From Xenorhabdus cabanillasii (GTDB lineage: Bacteria; Pseudomonadota; Gammaproteobacteria; Enterobacterales; Enterobacteriaceae): DNA of 64,000 nt. Positions 18,226-27,234 of this stretch are shown here, piece after piece. The DNA lies in assembly GCF_003386665.1 (NCBI RefSeq), contig NZ_QTUB01000001.1, positions 558,001-622,000 of the forward strand, in the 5' to 3' direction. The notes under the pieces are model-generated. The model was not told where the DNA came from and did no database searches. It saw nothing but the letters and a program-made list of their open reading frames with translations. The translations under genes were made by a program, and so were the position numbers. Within the stretch, counting starts at the first letter, position 1. The number at the start of each line of letters is the position of its first letter.

Positions 18226-20043
18226 ATGGCACCAATGACAGGTTATACCTTAAAAGATTGGCAGGACCGGATACGACAAAATGCAACATCCATTTCTGCA
18301 TTATTGCAACAGCATCTGGATTCTTTTTTGCCGGATGATAATGCCTGGATCTATCTTGCGACTCCGGCGCAATTACAAATTCAGATTGACCAACTTCTGC
18401 CTGCTTATCAGCGTAATCCTGACGCATTTCCTTTGTTTGGCATTCCGTTTGCTGTTAAGGACAACATTGATGTTGCTGACTGGCCGACCACTGCTGCTTG
18501 CCCGGCCTTTGAATATATCGCTGCTGATGACGCTACTGTGGTTGCCAGATTAAAAGCGGCAGGAGCAATCGTTGTCGGAAAAACAAATCTGGATCAGTTT
18601 GCTACCGGATTAGTCGGAACCCGTTCGCCTTTTGGTGCAGTAAAAAACAGTTTCAATGCAAGTTATGTCAGCGGAGGTTCCAGCTCTGGCTCTGCATCTG
18701 TAGTCGCCAGAGGATTGGTGCCATTTGCACTTGGAACAGATACCGCAGGTTCTGGGCGGGTGCCCGCGGGTTTCAATAATATTGTTGGCTTAAAACCGAC
18801 CAAAGGCTGGCTTTCTGGAAAAGGCGTTGTACCTGCCTGTCGGCTCAACGATACCTTGTCTGTTTTTGCTCTGGCCGTGGAAGATGCTTTCAATATCGCC
18901 TGTCTTGCTGGTGGATTTGACAAAAATGATGTTTATTCCCGCATCAACCCGGCTTCTGCCCCTGCAACATTACCGGATAATCCCCTCTTTGCCATCCCTG
19001 AGAATCCTACATTTTGTAATGACTCCATTGCCGAAGCTGCATGGCTGGATGCTTTGGACGAGCTGCAAGCCATCGGCGTCACACTGCATCCCATTGACTT
19101 CTCAGCGTTCAAACAACTGGCCGAACAACTCTATCAGGGAGCATGGGTTGCTGAACGCACGGCTGTAGTTGGAGAAATGCTAAATTTCCCGGAAAAAATG
19201 GATCCAGTGGTACACCAAATTATAGCCAGTGGTGGGAATTACAGTGCTGCCGAAGCATTTAAGGCGGAATATCTGCGGGCAGAATTGGCACGGGAGATCC
19301 AACAGACGCTGACTAAGTTTGATGCTCTTGTCGTTCCGACCACACCAACAATCAGAACCATTGAAGAAATTAAACAGGAACCGATTCGCTATAACTCAGA
19401 ATTTGGCACTTATACCAATTTTACCAATCTGGCAGATCTCTCCGCACTCGCTTTACCTGCACCTTTCCGGGCTGATGGGCTGCCAGCGGGTATTACCTTA
19501 CTCGCGCCTGCCTGGCATGATCGTGCGCTTGCATCATTCGGGCTCCGTTGGCAACAGCACCTTGCATTACCTCTTGGGGCATTACCTCTTGAAGCAACAG
19601 GAAAAACATTTGCTGGAGATAGAGCAGAATTATCGCGGTCAGAGCAGCATATTCGTGTAGCAGTGGTTGGTGCCCATCTTCGGGGCATGCCACTGAATTA
19701 CCAATTAACTGATCGTAAGGCCGTATTTGTTGAAACCACTCAGACAACCAGTTGTTATCGGCTTTATGCGCTCGCCAATACCCAACCCGCTAAACCCGGA
19801 TTAGTGCGTAATGCTGAAGGTGCTGCGATAAGTATTGAGCTTTGGGATATCCCATTGGCCTATTTTGGTGCATTTGTTGCTGAAGTTCCTCCTCCACTTG
19901 GTATCGGTTCACTGGAGTTAGCCGATGGCCGATGGGTAAAAGGTTTTATCTGTGAACCGACAGCACTGAATGGTGCAACTGATATCACTGAATTTGGTGG
20001 CTGGCGTAATTGGATCATCAGTCAGGAGGTGGCAGATGTTTAA
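18226..20043 (+). CDS. atzF: Allophanate hydrolase (urea amidolyase component)
   Basis: A 605-residue amidase-signature enzyme that splits allophanate into ammonia and CO2, the second step of the ATP-dependent urea amidolyase route. The Lys-cisSer-Ser triad is visible: VVGKTNLDQF (near 105), GGSSSGSA (near 150) and TAGSGRVPAG (near 175). The C-terminal 130 residues form the second small domain typical of allophanate hydrolases (RVAVVGAHLRGMPLNYQL near 475). The ATG at 18226 follows GGAG by 9 bases; the frame upstream to 18211 starts with TTG. Overlaps the urea carboxylase start by 8 bp. Confidence 0.9.
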   Translation: MAPMTGYTLKDWQDRIRQNATSISALLQQHLDSFLPDDNAWIYLATPAQLQIQIDQLLPAYQRNPDAFPLFGIPFAVKDNIDVADWPTTAACPAFEYIAADDATVVARLKAAGAIVVGKTNLDQFATGLVGTRSPFGAVKNSFNASYVSGGSSSGSASVVARGLVPFALGTDTAGSGRVPAGFNNIVGLKPTKGWLSGKGVVPACRLNDTLSVFALAVEDAFNIACLAGGFDKNDVYSRINPASAPATLPDNPLFAIPENPTFCNDSIAEAAWLDALDELQAIGVTLHPIDFSAFKQLAEQLYQGAWVAERTAVVGEMLNFPEKMDPVVHQIIASGGNYSAAEAFKAEYLRAELAREIQQTLTKFDALVVPTTPTIRTIEEIKQEPIRYNSEFGTYTNFTNLADLSALALPAPFRADGLPAGITLLAPAWHDRALASFGLRWQQHLALPLGALPLEATGKTFAGDRAELSRSEQHIRVAVVGAHLRGMPLNYQLTDRKAVFVETTQTTSCYRLYALANTQPAKPGLVRNAEGAAISIELWDIPLAYFGAFVAEVPPPLGIGSLELADGRWVKGFICEPTALNGATDITEFGGWRNWIISQEVADV

Positions 20044-23000
20044 GACTGTATTGATCGCTAACCGTGGTGAAATTGCCTGCCGTGCGATCCGCACTCTGAA
20101 ACGCCTTGGTATTGTTAGTGTGGCGGTGTATTCAGATGCAGATAAAAATTCACAACATGTCAAAGCGGCAGATATTGCATTGCCGCTAAATGGGGGAAAA
20201 GCCTGTGAGAGTTACTTGTGCATCGATAAAATTATTAATGCCGCGCGGCAGAGTCGTGCAGAAGCTATCTGGCCGGGGTATGGTTTTTTGTCTGAAAGTG
20301 TGCTGTTTGCAGAAGCGTGTGAAAAAGCAGGTATCGTCTTTGTTGGCCCGACATCGCAGCAAATTGGTGAATTTGGTCTGAAACATCGGGCCCGTGAATT
20401 GGCCGCAGAAGCGGGTGTACCGATGACACCGGGAACGGGGCTGCTTAACTCACTGAATGAAGCACTCAGTGCGGCTGAGGTTATCGGATATCCCGTCATG
20501 CTGAAAAGTACAGCCGGTGGTGGAGGCATCGGCCTTAGCCACTGTGATGATGCCAATGAACTGCGTCAGGCATGGGAGAGTGTACGTCATTTGGGGGAGC
20601 AGTTTTTCAGTGATGCTGGTGTATTTCTGGAACGATGTATCAGACAGGCTCGTCATATTGAAGTACAGATATTTGGTGATGGCAAAGGCAATGTAGTGGC
20701 ACTGGGAGAGCGTGATTGTTCTTTGCAGCGTCGCAATCAAAAAGTTGTAGAGGAAGCGCCTGCTCCTAACCTGTCAGAACAGATCCGCACTAAGCTACTG
20801 GCTTCCGCAGTACAACTGGGCAAGTCAGTCAATTATCGCAGTGCAGGTACGGTAGAGTACATTTACGATGTTGAACAGGATGAGTTCTATTTCCTTGAAG
20901 TCAATACCCGTCTGCAAGTTGAACATCCTGTAACTGAATGTGTAACCGGGCTCGATTTAGTGGAATGTATGTTACGGGTTGCTGCTGATCTGCCAGTTAA
21001 TTGGCAGTATCTAAAACGTGCACCAGTCGGCACCGCGATTGAAGTTCGCCTGTATGCAGAAAATCCGTTGAAGAATTTTCAGCCCAGTCCGGGCGTACTG
21101 ACGGAAGTTAAATTTCCTGATGATGTACATATTGAAGGTGTACGTATTGATAGTGGTGTGAGTACGGGCAGTGAAGTTTCTGCATTTTACGATCCGATGA
21201 TTGCCAAAATGATCGTTTATGGAGAAAACCGCGATAAGGCACTGAACAAACTGCGAGAGGCATTAGATTGTTGCCAATTGCACGGTATTACAACCAATCT
21301 GGAATATCTGCGTCAGATTACAGCCAGCGAACCATTCCAAAAAGGGCAGGTCTGGACTCGGATGCTCGACAACTTCGAGCCACACGCAAATATTATTGAG
21401 GTATTGCAGCCGGGAACCTGGAGCAGTATTCAGGATTATCCCGGTCGACTGGGGTATTGGGATATAGGTGTACCACCATCCGGCCCGATGGATGACTTTG
21501 CTTTCCGGCTGGCTAACCGTATTGTCGGTAATCATGAATCTGCCGCCGGGTTGGAGATTACGTTAGCGGGGCCAACGTTACAGTTTCATTGCGACACGTT
21601 AATTGCACTGACCGGGGCAGACTGTCCGGCTCTGTTAGACGGGAAAGCCGTGCTTTATTGGCAGCCACTGCATGTCAAAACCGGACAAGTTCTGGCGTTT
21701 GGTCGCACACAATCTGGCTGCCGGACATACCTTGCTGTCAGAAATGGTTTTGATGTGCCTTGCTACCTCGCAAGTCGCTCCACCTTTGCGCTTGGACAAT
21801 TTGGCGGGCATGCTGGCCGTACCTTAAAAATTGCCGATATGCTTCCGATCTCACAACCGTCATTACCTGCCTGTACAACACCAGCACCTGTAAGTACCCC
21901 ACAGGCACTTGACCCCGCGTTAATCCCTGTCTATGGCGAAAAATGGCACATCGGGGTACTTCATGGGCCGCATAGCGCACCAGATTTTTTTGCACAGAAC
22001 TACATGGATGAGTTTTTTTCCAGTGAATGGCAGGTACATTACAACTCGAATCGTTTAGGTGTGCGCTTGATGGGTCCGAAGCCTGTCTGGGGTCGTCACG
22101 ATGGCGGTGAAGCGGGTTTGCATCCTTCAAATATCCATGATTGCGAATATGCCATAGGTTCCATCAATTTTACCGGGGACTTCCCTGTGATCCTCACCCG
22201 TGACGGGCCTAGCCTTGGCGGCTTTGTTTGTCCGGTAACCATAGCTAAAGCTGAACTGTGGAAAGTCGGGCAGGTAAGACCGGGGGATCGCATCCGGTTC
22301 TACTCCATTACTATTGAGGAAGCTGCCGCTCTGGAAGAACAGCAAAATCGTGCCATTACTACGCTGAAATCAGTCCCGTTACCTAATCAAACAGCAGTAT
22401 CAGACACACCGCTATCAGTATCTGAAGAGGAAAGGTGTGGCGCTGTACTGGCAGCAATTGCAGCCACTGATTCTGCGCCAGCCGTTGTTTACCGTCAGGC
22501 GGGTGACAGCTATATTTTGATTGAATATGGCGAGAATGTTCTGGATCTGGCATTACGTCTGCGAGTCCACCTGCTGATGGATAAACTACATGATTTAGCA
22601 GAGGCGGGGATCAAAGAGATTGCTCCGGGTGTACGCTCCCTGCAAGTCCGTTATGACAATCAGCAAATTGATCAACAGAGACTTGTGGCTTTATTACTGT
22701 CTTTAGAAGAGCAACTGGGTGATGTCAGTGCGATGAAAGTACCATCACGCATTATACATTTGCCGATGGCATTTGAAGACAGTGCAACACTTGGGGCTGT
22801 AAGTCGTTATCAGGATACTGTGCGTACCCGTGCGCCTTGGTTACCTAATAACGTTGATTTTATTCAGCGCATTAATGGACTGCCGGATCGAGAAACCGTG
22901 CGCCATATTATATTCGATGCCAGTTACCTGATCCTTGGTCTGGGAGATGTATACCTGGGGGCACCGTGTGCGGTTCCAATCGATCCCAGACATCGCTTGT

Positions 23001-23692
23001 TAAGTTCGAAATACAATCCGGCACGAACCTTTACCGCAGAAGGAACCGTGGGTATTGGTGGTATGTACATGTGTATATATGGCATGGATTCCCCTGGTGG
23101 TTATCAGCTGGTGGGACGAACTTTGCCTATTTGGAACAAATTTCTGAAGAACGAACAGTTTGCTAAAGATAAACCGTGGTTGCTGCGTTTTTTCGATCAA
23201 ATACGTTTTTATCCCGTCAGTGAGCAAGAGTTGGGGCAGTTGCGCGAAGATTTTCGAGAAGGACGTACTGCTATCCGTATTGAAGAAACTCAGTTTGACT
23301 TTGCTGAACACCTGCGATTTTTGCAAGAAAATGCCGAAGATATTGCCCGTTTCAAGCAACGACAGACAGTGGCTTTCGAAACAGAAATAAAACATTGGCA
23401 ACAGGAGGGGGAAAGCTCTGTTCTGAACATTGAAAAACAACCTAAGGAGGTTGATATCAATGAAAGTGGAGTACAAGTCAGTGCGGATATGAATGGAAAT
23501 ATCTGGAAAATATTAGTCAAGCCAGGTGATGAAGTGACAAAAAGACAGCCGCTGATCATTGTAGAAGCTATGAAGATGGAGCTGGTTATTTATGCACCAC
23601 AATCTGGGCGTATCAAGCGCATCAGTTGCCAGCCGGGGCATCAGGTCAGCCCCGGTGATGCATTGCTGTGGCTGGAATTGGAGAGCATCTAA
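20036..23692 (+). CDS. uca: Urea carboxylase, biotin-dependent
   Basis: A 1218-residue multidomain enzyme converting urea, ATP and bicarbonate to allophanate. Residues 1-450 are biotin carboxylase (KSTAGGGGIGL near 158, EVNTRLQVEHPVTE near 289). Residues about 455-780 are a KipA/AHS2-type and about 800-1030 a KipI/AHS1-type carboxyltransferase domain. A biotinyl domain with EAMKME lies at the C-terminus (near 1179). The ATG at 20036 follows GGAGGT; the longer frame to 19970 overlaps atzF too far. Length agrees with the family. Confidence 0.93.
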   Translation: MFKTVLIANRGEIACRAIRTLKRLGIVSVAVYSDADKNSQHVKAADIALPLNGGKACESYLCIDKIINAARQSRAEAIWPGYGFLSESVLFAEACEKAGIVFVGPTSQQIGEFGLKHRARELAAEAGVPMTPGTGLLNSLNEALSAAEVIGYPVMLKSTAGGGGIGLSHCDDANELRQAWESVRHLGEQFFSDAGVFLERCIRQARHIEVQIFGDGKGNVVALGERDCSLQRRNQKVVEEAPAPNLSEQIRTKLLASAVQLGKSVNYRSAGTVEYIYDVEQDEFYFLEVNTRLQVEHPVTECVTGLDLVECMLRVAADLPVNWQYLKRAPVGTAIEVRLYAENPLKNFQPSPGVLTEVKFPDDVHIEGVRIDSGVSTGSEVSAFYDPMIAKMIVYGENRDKALNKLREALDCCQLHGITTNLEYLRQITASEPFQKGQVWTRMLDNFEPHANIIEVLQPGTWSSIQDYPGRLGYWDIGVPPSGPMDDFAFRLANRIVGNHESAAGLEITLAGPTLQFHCDTLIALTGADCPALLDGKAVLYWQPLHVKTGQVLAFGRTQSGCRTYLAVRNGFDVPCYLASRSTFALGQFGGHAGRTLKIADMLPISQPSLPACTTPAPVSTPQALDPALIPVYGEKWHIGVLHGPHSAPDFFAQNYMDEFFSSEWQVHYNSNRLGVRLMGPKPVWGRHDGGEAGLHPSNIHDCEYAIGSINFTGDFPVILTRDGPSLGGFVCPVTIAKAELWKVGQVRPGDRIRFYSITIEEAAALEEQQNRAITTLKSVPLPNQTAVSDTPLSVSEEERCGAVLAAIAATDSAPAVVYRQAGDSYILIEYGENVLDLALRLRVHLLMDKLHDLAEAGIKEIAPGVRSLQVRYDNQQIDQQRLVALLLSLEEQLGDVSAMKVPSRIIHLPMAFEDSATLGAVSRYQDTVRTRAPWLPNNVDFIQRINGLPDRETVRHIIFDASYLILGLGDVYLGAPCAVPIDPRHRLLSSKYNPARTFTAEGTVGIGGMYMCIYGMDSPGGYQLVGRTLPIWNKFLKNEQFAKDKPWLLRFFDQIRFYPVSEQELGQLREDFREGRTAIRIEETQFDFAEHLRFLQENAEDIARFKQRQTVAFETEIKHWQQEGESSVLNIEKQPKEVDINESGVQVSADMNGNIWKILVKPGDEVTKRQPLIIVEAMKMELVIYAPQSGRIKRISCQPGHQVSPGDALLWLELESI

Positions 23693-23799
23693 TGTATCAG
23701 TGATATCACATACCCCTATTAAATAAGAATACACACATTCGGGGTAAAATTACGCAACAAGTTAAAATCTCTGAAAATAAATTCATTGGAAATAATAAG

Positions 23800-24069
23800 A
23801 TGCGTGTATTAAAGATTATTTGCCCTGAATGTGGTGCCAAGGCTGCCATCAGTAAGACCAATCGAAAGCACCCTGAAATTGCCGATCTTTACTGTATGTG
23901 TTCTGACATTGAATGTGGTTATCGATTCGTCATGAATCTGACTTTTTCGCATACCTTAAGCCCTAGCGCTAAAACTGGCGATAAATTGTTGCAGACTGTG
24001 ATCAATAACCTCAATCCACAACAACGCCAGGCAGCATTAGATTTGTTGAAAGTCAGCTCTGTTACTTGA
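23800..24069 (+). CDS. Ogr/Delta-family zinc-finger late-gene activator
   Basis: An 89-residue protein with the Ogr/Delta cysteine pattern: CPECGAKA near residue 9 and CMCSDIECGY near 31-40, four cysteines for one zinc. In P2 and P4 this family activates late (head, tail, lysis) promoters. Here it lies upstream of the tail genes, so it may control them, or be used by the P4-like satellite further right. Unlike in P2 it is not at the end of the tail gene cluster. Confidence 0.85.
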   Translation: MRVLKIICPECGAKAAISKTNRKHPEIADLYCMCSDIECGYRFVMNLTFSHTLSPSAKTGDKLLQTVINNLNPQQRQAALDLLKVSSVT

Positions 24070-24489
24070 TATAAAATCACATTTTATCGAACCACACCCA
24101 TGGGGTGAATTCAGTCACCCCTATCACTTCAGTCAAATATCCTCAATTTCTTCATACTTACATCTCATCTCTATTTTGTTTGGCTGTTTAATCATCAATA
24201 ACTGTTTTATCGGACAATCACGCTATGGGGAATCAGGCCATCAATAAAGAAGCACCTTAAATTGCAGATTATTTCGATTTGAATCGGCTATTGAGTCATA
24301 TCCGAATTTATCAGAACTAAACCCTTCGCAGCATTTTAATAGATCCGCAATAATACATTTGATTCAAACGGAAGGGATTATGTGTGAGAGCGCATCGGCG
24401 AAGGATTGCCACCCGCTTATGAGCTAAAGTGGCTTTTTACCCGTAGTTTTTTACCCGTAAAGAAGGCAAGGATTGAAACTGAAAGCGAT
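24070..24489. other. Leader region of the tail module
   Basis: A 420-bp AT-rich stretch without a supported gene. A late promoter for the tail genes is expected here, but I searched by eye for the TGT-N12-ACA dyad of Ogr/Delta-activated promoters and found no convincing one. Confidence 0.5.
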
Positions 24490-24987
24490 ATGTATGAAAT
24501 GAATAAGTTACAGCAATTAACCACATTTTTACGGGAAAACCTACCAGAATTCATGTGTAAAACGGAATTTACCTGTGAAACGGGAGAAATCCGCTTTATT
24601 CAGGCTCAACGGGATTTAGGGTTGGGACAATACCAGATGTTTATCCAGAAATATAAAGCAGTGATTAAGTGGGAGAGTTTTCCACACAGGGAATATGATC
24701 CCCGATATATCTCACTGTTAATCAACGCCTGGCTGACAGAGCAAAATGATGAATTGAGGGATCGTAATCAGGGACAGGAATACCCAACTATGACTGTCAA
24801 AGTGAATGAAGAAACTGCTGTTATCGTGGTGTCGTTATCACTGTCAGAGCCTGTGATTATGCGTGAGGATAAAAACGGTATTGTCCCCTTTGATGGTAAG
24901 CGCTGGCTGCTGGCAACCCCTGAAATCTGGTTTGCTGAAAATGATGTTATTCATATTGTGGATGAGTCAGGAACGCCAGTTGGGTAA
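24490..24987 (+). CDS. Phage tail completion protein, P2 gpR-like
   Basis: About 165 residues beginning MYEMNKLQQLTTFL. Segments such as FIQAQRDLGLGQYQ and YDPRYISLLINAWL resemble the P2 gpR tail-completion family. Two ATGs (24490, 24499) are possible; the frame is open further upstream to a TTG at 24406 without family resemblance. Gene position immediately before the sheath supports a role at the head-proximal end of the tail. Confidence 0.6.
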   Translation: MYEMNKLQQLTTFLRENLPEFMCKTEFTCETGEIRFIQAQRDLGLGQYQMFIQKYKAVIKWESFPHREYDPRYISLLINAWLTEQNDELRDRNQGQEYPTMTVKVNEETAVIVVSLSLSEPVIMREDKNGIVPFDGKRWLLATPEIWFAENDVIHIVDESGTPVG

Positions 24988-25075
24988 ATCTGATAATGAT
25001 TAATGGGTTGATTCAAGGAATTGCAAAACACATCTGCAACCTTGAACAAGGAAAACATAAATAAAGGAATAAATT

Positions 25076-26188
25076 ATGTGGCCACATGTGCAGGTTAACC
25101 AAGTTAACCAACTGCAAGGCGAAACCAAGGAAATAGAGCGCGTATTGCTCTTTGTTGGGACGGGAAAAACCAACACAGGCAAAACGATCTCTGTAAATAC
25201 TCAGACGGATTTTGATTCTGTATTGGGAACAACAGATACCGCTCTGAAACGTAATGTACTGGCGGCGATGGCAAACGCAGGACAAAACTGGTCTGGGTAT
25301 GTCCATGTTTTGCCGGAATCGGCAGATGAACTGGCCTTTGTTGAGGTGGTGACAGCAGCACAGCGTGTTGCCAGTGTAGAAGGATATGTGCTGACAGTCG
25401 GTGCGACTAAAGCCATTATCAAGGCTGCGCAGACTTTGCGGGCAAATACCATTGCTAAGTTTGGGCGTTGGCAGTGGGCTATTTTGGCTGTTGAAGGAAC
25501 ACAGCCGAAAGAAACCTGGTCGGATTATGTTACTCGTCTGTCTGATCTGCAAAAAGGAGAAGCCGTTTCATCGATCCAATTAGTGCCGTCTCTGTGGGGC
25601 AATGAAGCGGGGGTATTAGCGGGCCGTTTGTGTAATCGTGCCGTCACGGTGGCAGACAGCCCGGCACGAGTCCAGACAGGGCCATTGATGGATCTGGGAA
25701 CAACAGATTTTCCGCTTGATGGGGCAGGGAAGCCGATTGATTTAGCAACACTACAAGCATTGGAAAAATTACGTTTCAGTGTGCCAATGTGGTATCCCGA
25801 TTACGATGGTATGTATTGGTCAGATGGCCGCACATTGGATGTGGAAGGCGGAGATTACCAGAGTATCGAAAATCTGCGTGTTGTGGATAAGGTCGCGCGC
25901 CGTATTCGTTTGCAGGCTATCGCTAAAATTGCTGATCGCAGCCTGAACAGTACACCGGGCAGCATCGCAACGCATCAGGCGTATTTTGCCCGTACTTTAC
26001 GTGAAATGTCTCGTAGTACAGAAATTAACGGTGTGACATTTCCGGGGGAAGTGAAATCACCTCAGGATGGTGACATTGTTATCACATGGCGCAATAAAAA
26101 CACGGTAGAAATTTATATCACTATTCGCACTTACGAATGCCCGAAAGGGATCACGGCGAGTTTGTTGCTGGATTTGGGAGGGAATTAA
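25076..26188 (+). CDS. Contractile tail sheath protein (DUF2586-like)
   Basis: A 370-residue protein resembling the DUF2586 family of tail sheath proteins found in VHML-like and related temperate myoviruses. The C-terminal part (about residues 300-365, ARTLREMSRST to the final beta strand) matches the sheath core domain. It abuts the tube gene with no gap, as in other sheath-tube pairs. Preceded by an AAAGGA ribosome site. It would form the contracting outer layer of the tail. Confidence 0.8.
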   Translation: MWPHVQVNQVNQLQGETKEIERVLLFVGTGKTNTGKTISVNTQTDFDSVLGTTDTALKRNVLAAMANAGQNWSGYVHVLPESADELAFVEVVTAAQRVASVEGYVLTVGATKAIIKAAQTLRANTIAKFGRWQWAILAVEGTQPKETWSDYVTRLSDLQKGEAVSSIQLVPSLWGNEAGVLAGRLCNRAVTVADSPARVQTGPLMDLGTTDFPLDGAGKPIDLATLQALEKLRFSVPMWYPDYDGMYWSDGRTLDVEGGDYQSIENLRVVDKVARRIRLQAIAKIADRSLNSTPGSIATHQAYFARTLREMSRSTEINGVTFPGEVKSPQDGDIVITWRNKNTVEIYITIRTYECPKGITASLLLDLGGN

Positions 26189-26644
26189 ATGAGCCAGCGT
26201 ATTTCCGGCCAGTCGGTCGATTTTAATATGGATGGGGATCTGGTTCATGCGGAAAAGGTCAGTCTGTCCGTTACTGATAATACAGCCGCCGCCCAAACAC
26301 AGGGCGTACCGGATGGTTATATCTCCGGTGATGTAACAGCAGAAGGGGAAATTGAGCTCAGCACTAAGTATTTGGATATCGTTACAGCCAAAGCACGTGC
26401 TGCGGGTTCGTGGCGGGGTATTCAGCCTGTTGATCTGATGTGGTACGCCAAAGCAGGTAATGAGGAAATGAAAGTTGAAGCTTACGGTTGCAAACTGATC
26501 GTGAGTGATATTCTGGATGTTGACCCTAAAGGCGGCAGTGTGATGACACATAAAATTAAATTTGTTGTCACATCACCTGATTTTGTCCGTATTAATGGTA
26601 TTCCCTATCTGGAAGCAGAATTGACCCGTAATCTGATAGGCTAA
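26189..26644 (+). CDS. Tail tube protein (DUF2597-like)
   Basis: A 151-residue beta-rich protein (MSQRISGQSVDFNMDGDLVH...) starting at the base after the sheath stop. Size, position and resemblance to DUF2597 phage proteins indicate the inner tail tube. No unusual residues seen. Confidence 0.78.
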   Translation: MSQRISGQSVDFNMDGDLVHAEKVSLSVTDNTAAAQTQGVPDGYISGDVTAEGEIELSTKYLDIVTAKARAAGSWRGIQPVDLMWYAKAGNEEMKVEAYGCKLIVSDILDVDPKGGSVMTHKIKFVVTSPDFVRINGIPYLEAELTRNLIG

Positions 26645-26678
26645 AAATAAATATTCATGGAAGGACATGAAAAGATCT

Positions 26679-26698
26679 TTATTACATTCGTGTAATAG
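26679..26698 (+). other. UUCG-loop hairpin between tube and chaperone genes
   Basis: TTATTACA and TGTAATAG pair over 8 bp (one G-U) around the very stable tetraloop TTCG. There is no following U-run, so it is more likely an mRNA processing or stability element that sets tube expression above the downstream genes than a full terminator. Confidence 0.4.
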
Positions 26699-26773
26699 GG
26701 CTAATCATGACATCAGGGACGATGTTTATCAAAAAATTAATTGTGTTAATGGATAAAATAAAGGAATTAAATC

Positions 26774-27043
26774 ATGACCAAAGAAAATAAAATTATTACT
26801 TTACTGGTTGGCGGAAATGAAATTAAATTTGAGCCAAATATTGTCGCTTACAATAACATGATTAATGATATGACAATGGACAATAAAATTGTGCCGATTG
26901 TTACTTATTTGCGTCGTATTGTTCAGTCTGCTTCTAAACCTGCTCTTGATGAACTGTTACAAATTCCGGGTGCAGCAATGCAGTTGGTTGAAAAAATCAA
27001 TTCTGAATATGCACCTAAACTGGAAATTGAAATAAAAAACTAA
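26774..27043 (+). CDS. Tail assembly chaperone, short form
   Basis: An 89-residue protein resembling the DUF2765 tail assembly chaperones. The location between tube and tape measure genes is diagnostic. The last codons are ATA AAA AAC TAA and contain the slippery heptamer A AAA AAC, so most ribosomes would stop here and a fraction shift to make the long form. Confidence 0.82.
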   Translation: MTKENKIITLLVGGNEIKFEPNIVAYNNMINDMTMDNKIVPIVTYLRRIVQSASKPALDELLQIPGAAMQLVEKINSEYAPKLEIEIKN

Positions 27044-27234
27044 ATGCACGGGTTAAGGCTATCGACAATAGCTTATTCGAGCAAGCCTTAACTTTGCGTC
27101 GTCATTATTTACCAAATGAAAATGATGATACGGAAAATTTAGCCCGTGCAATTTGGTTAGATAATCGATATTGGGAATATACGCGTATTGCAACTGCAAA
27201 TGGAATTGCATTGGCATTAAAAGGTGAGCCATGA
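26774..27234 (+). CDS. Tail assembly chaperone, long form made by -1 frameshift
   Basis: A -1 slip at 27034-27040 joins the 88-codon upstream frame to a 65-codon downstream frame ending at TGA 27232-27234, for a product of about 153 residues. The added part begins KLNARVKAIDNSLFEQALTL and includes LARAIWLDNRYWEY. No start codon is needed, and its stop overlaps the tape-measure ATG (ATGA). This is the lambda G/GT arrangement, seen in most long-tailed phages. Confidence 0.85.
27034..27092 (+). promoter_or_regulatory. Programmed -1 frameshift signal: A AAA AAC plus hairpin
   Basis: The heptamer A-AAA-AAC occupies 27034-27040 with AAA and AAC as zero-frame codons, followed by the TAA stop. After an 11-nt spacer, GTTAAGGCT (27052-27060) pairs perfectly with AGCCTTAAC (27084-27092). 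An alternative shorter stem GCTAT/ATAGC (27058-27062 with 27068-27072) would compete with it. Confidence 0.85.

Noticed and set aside
21738..22130. 130-codon reverse frame inside urea carboxylase
   Set aside because: Antisense shadow of the carboxyltransferase coding region.
24070..24489. Ogr-dependent late promoter for the tail operon
   Set aside because: No convincing TGT-N12-ACA dyad at a suitable distance was found by eye.
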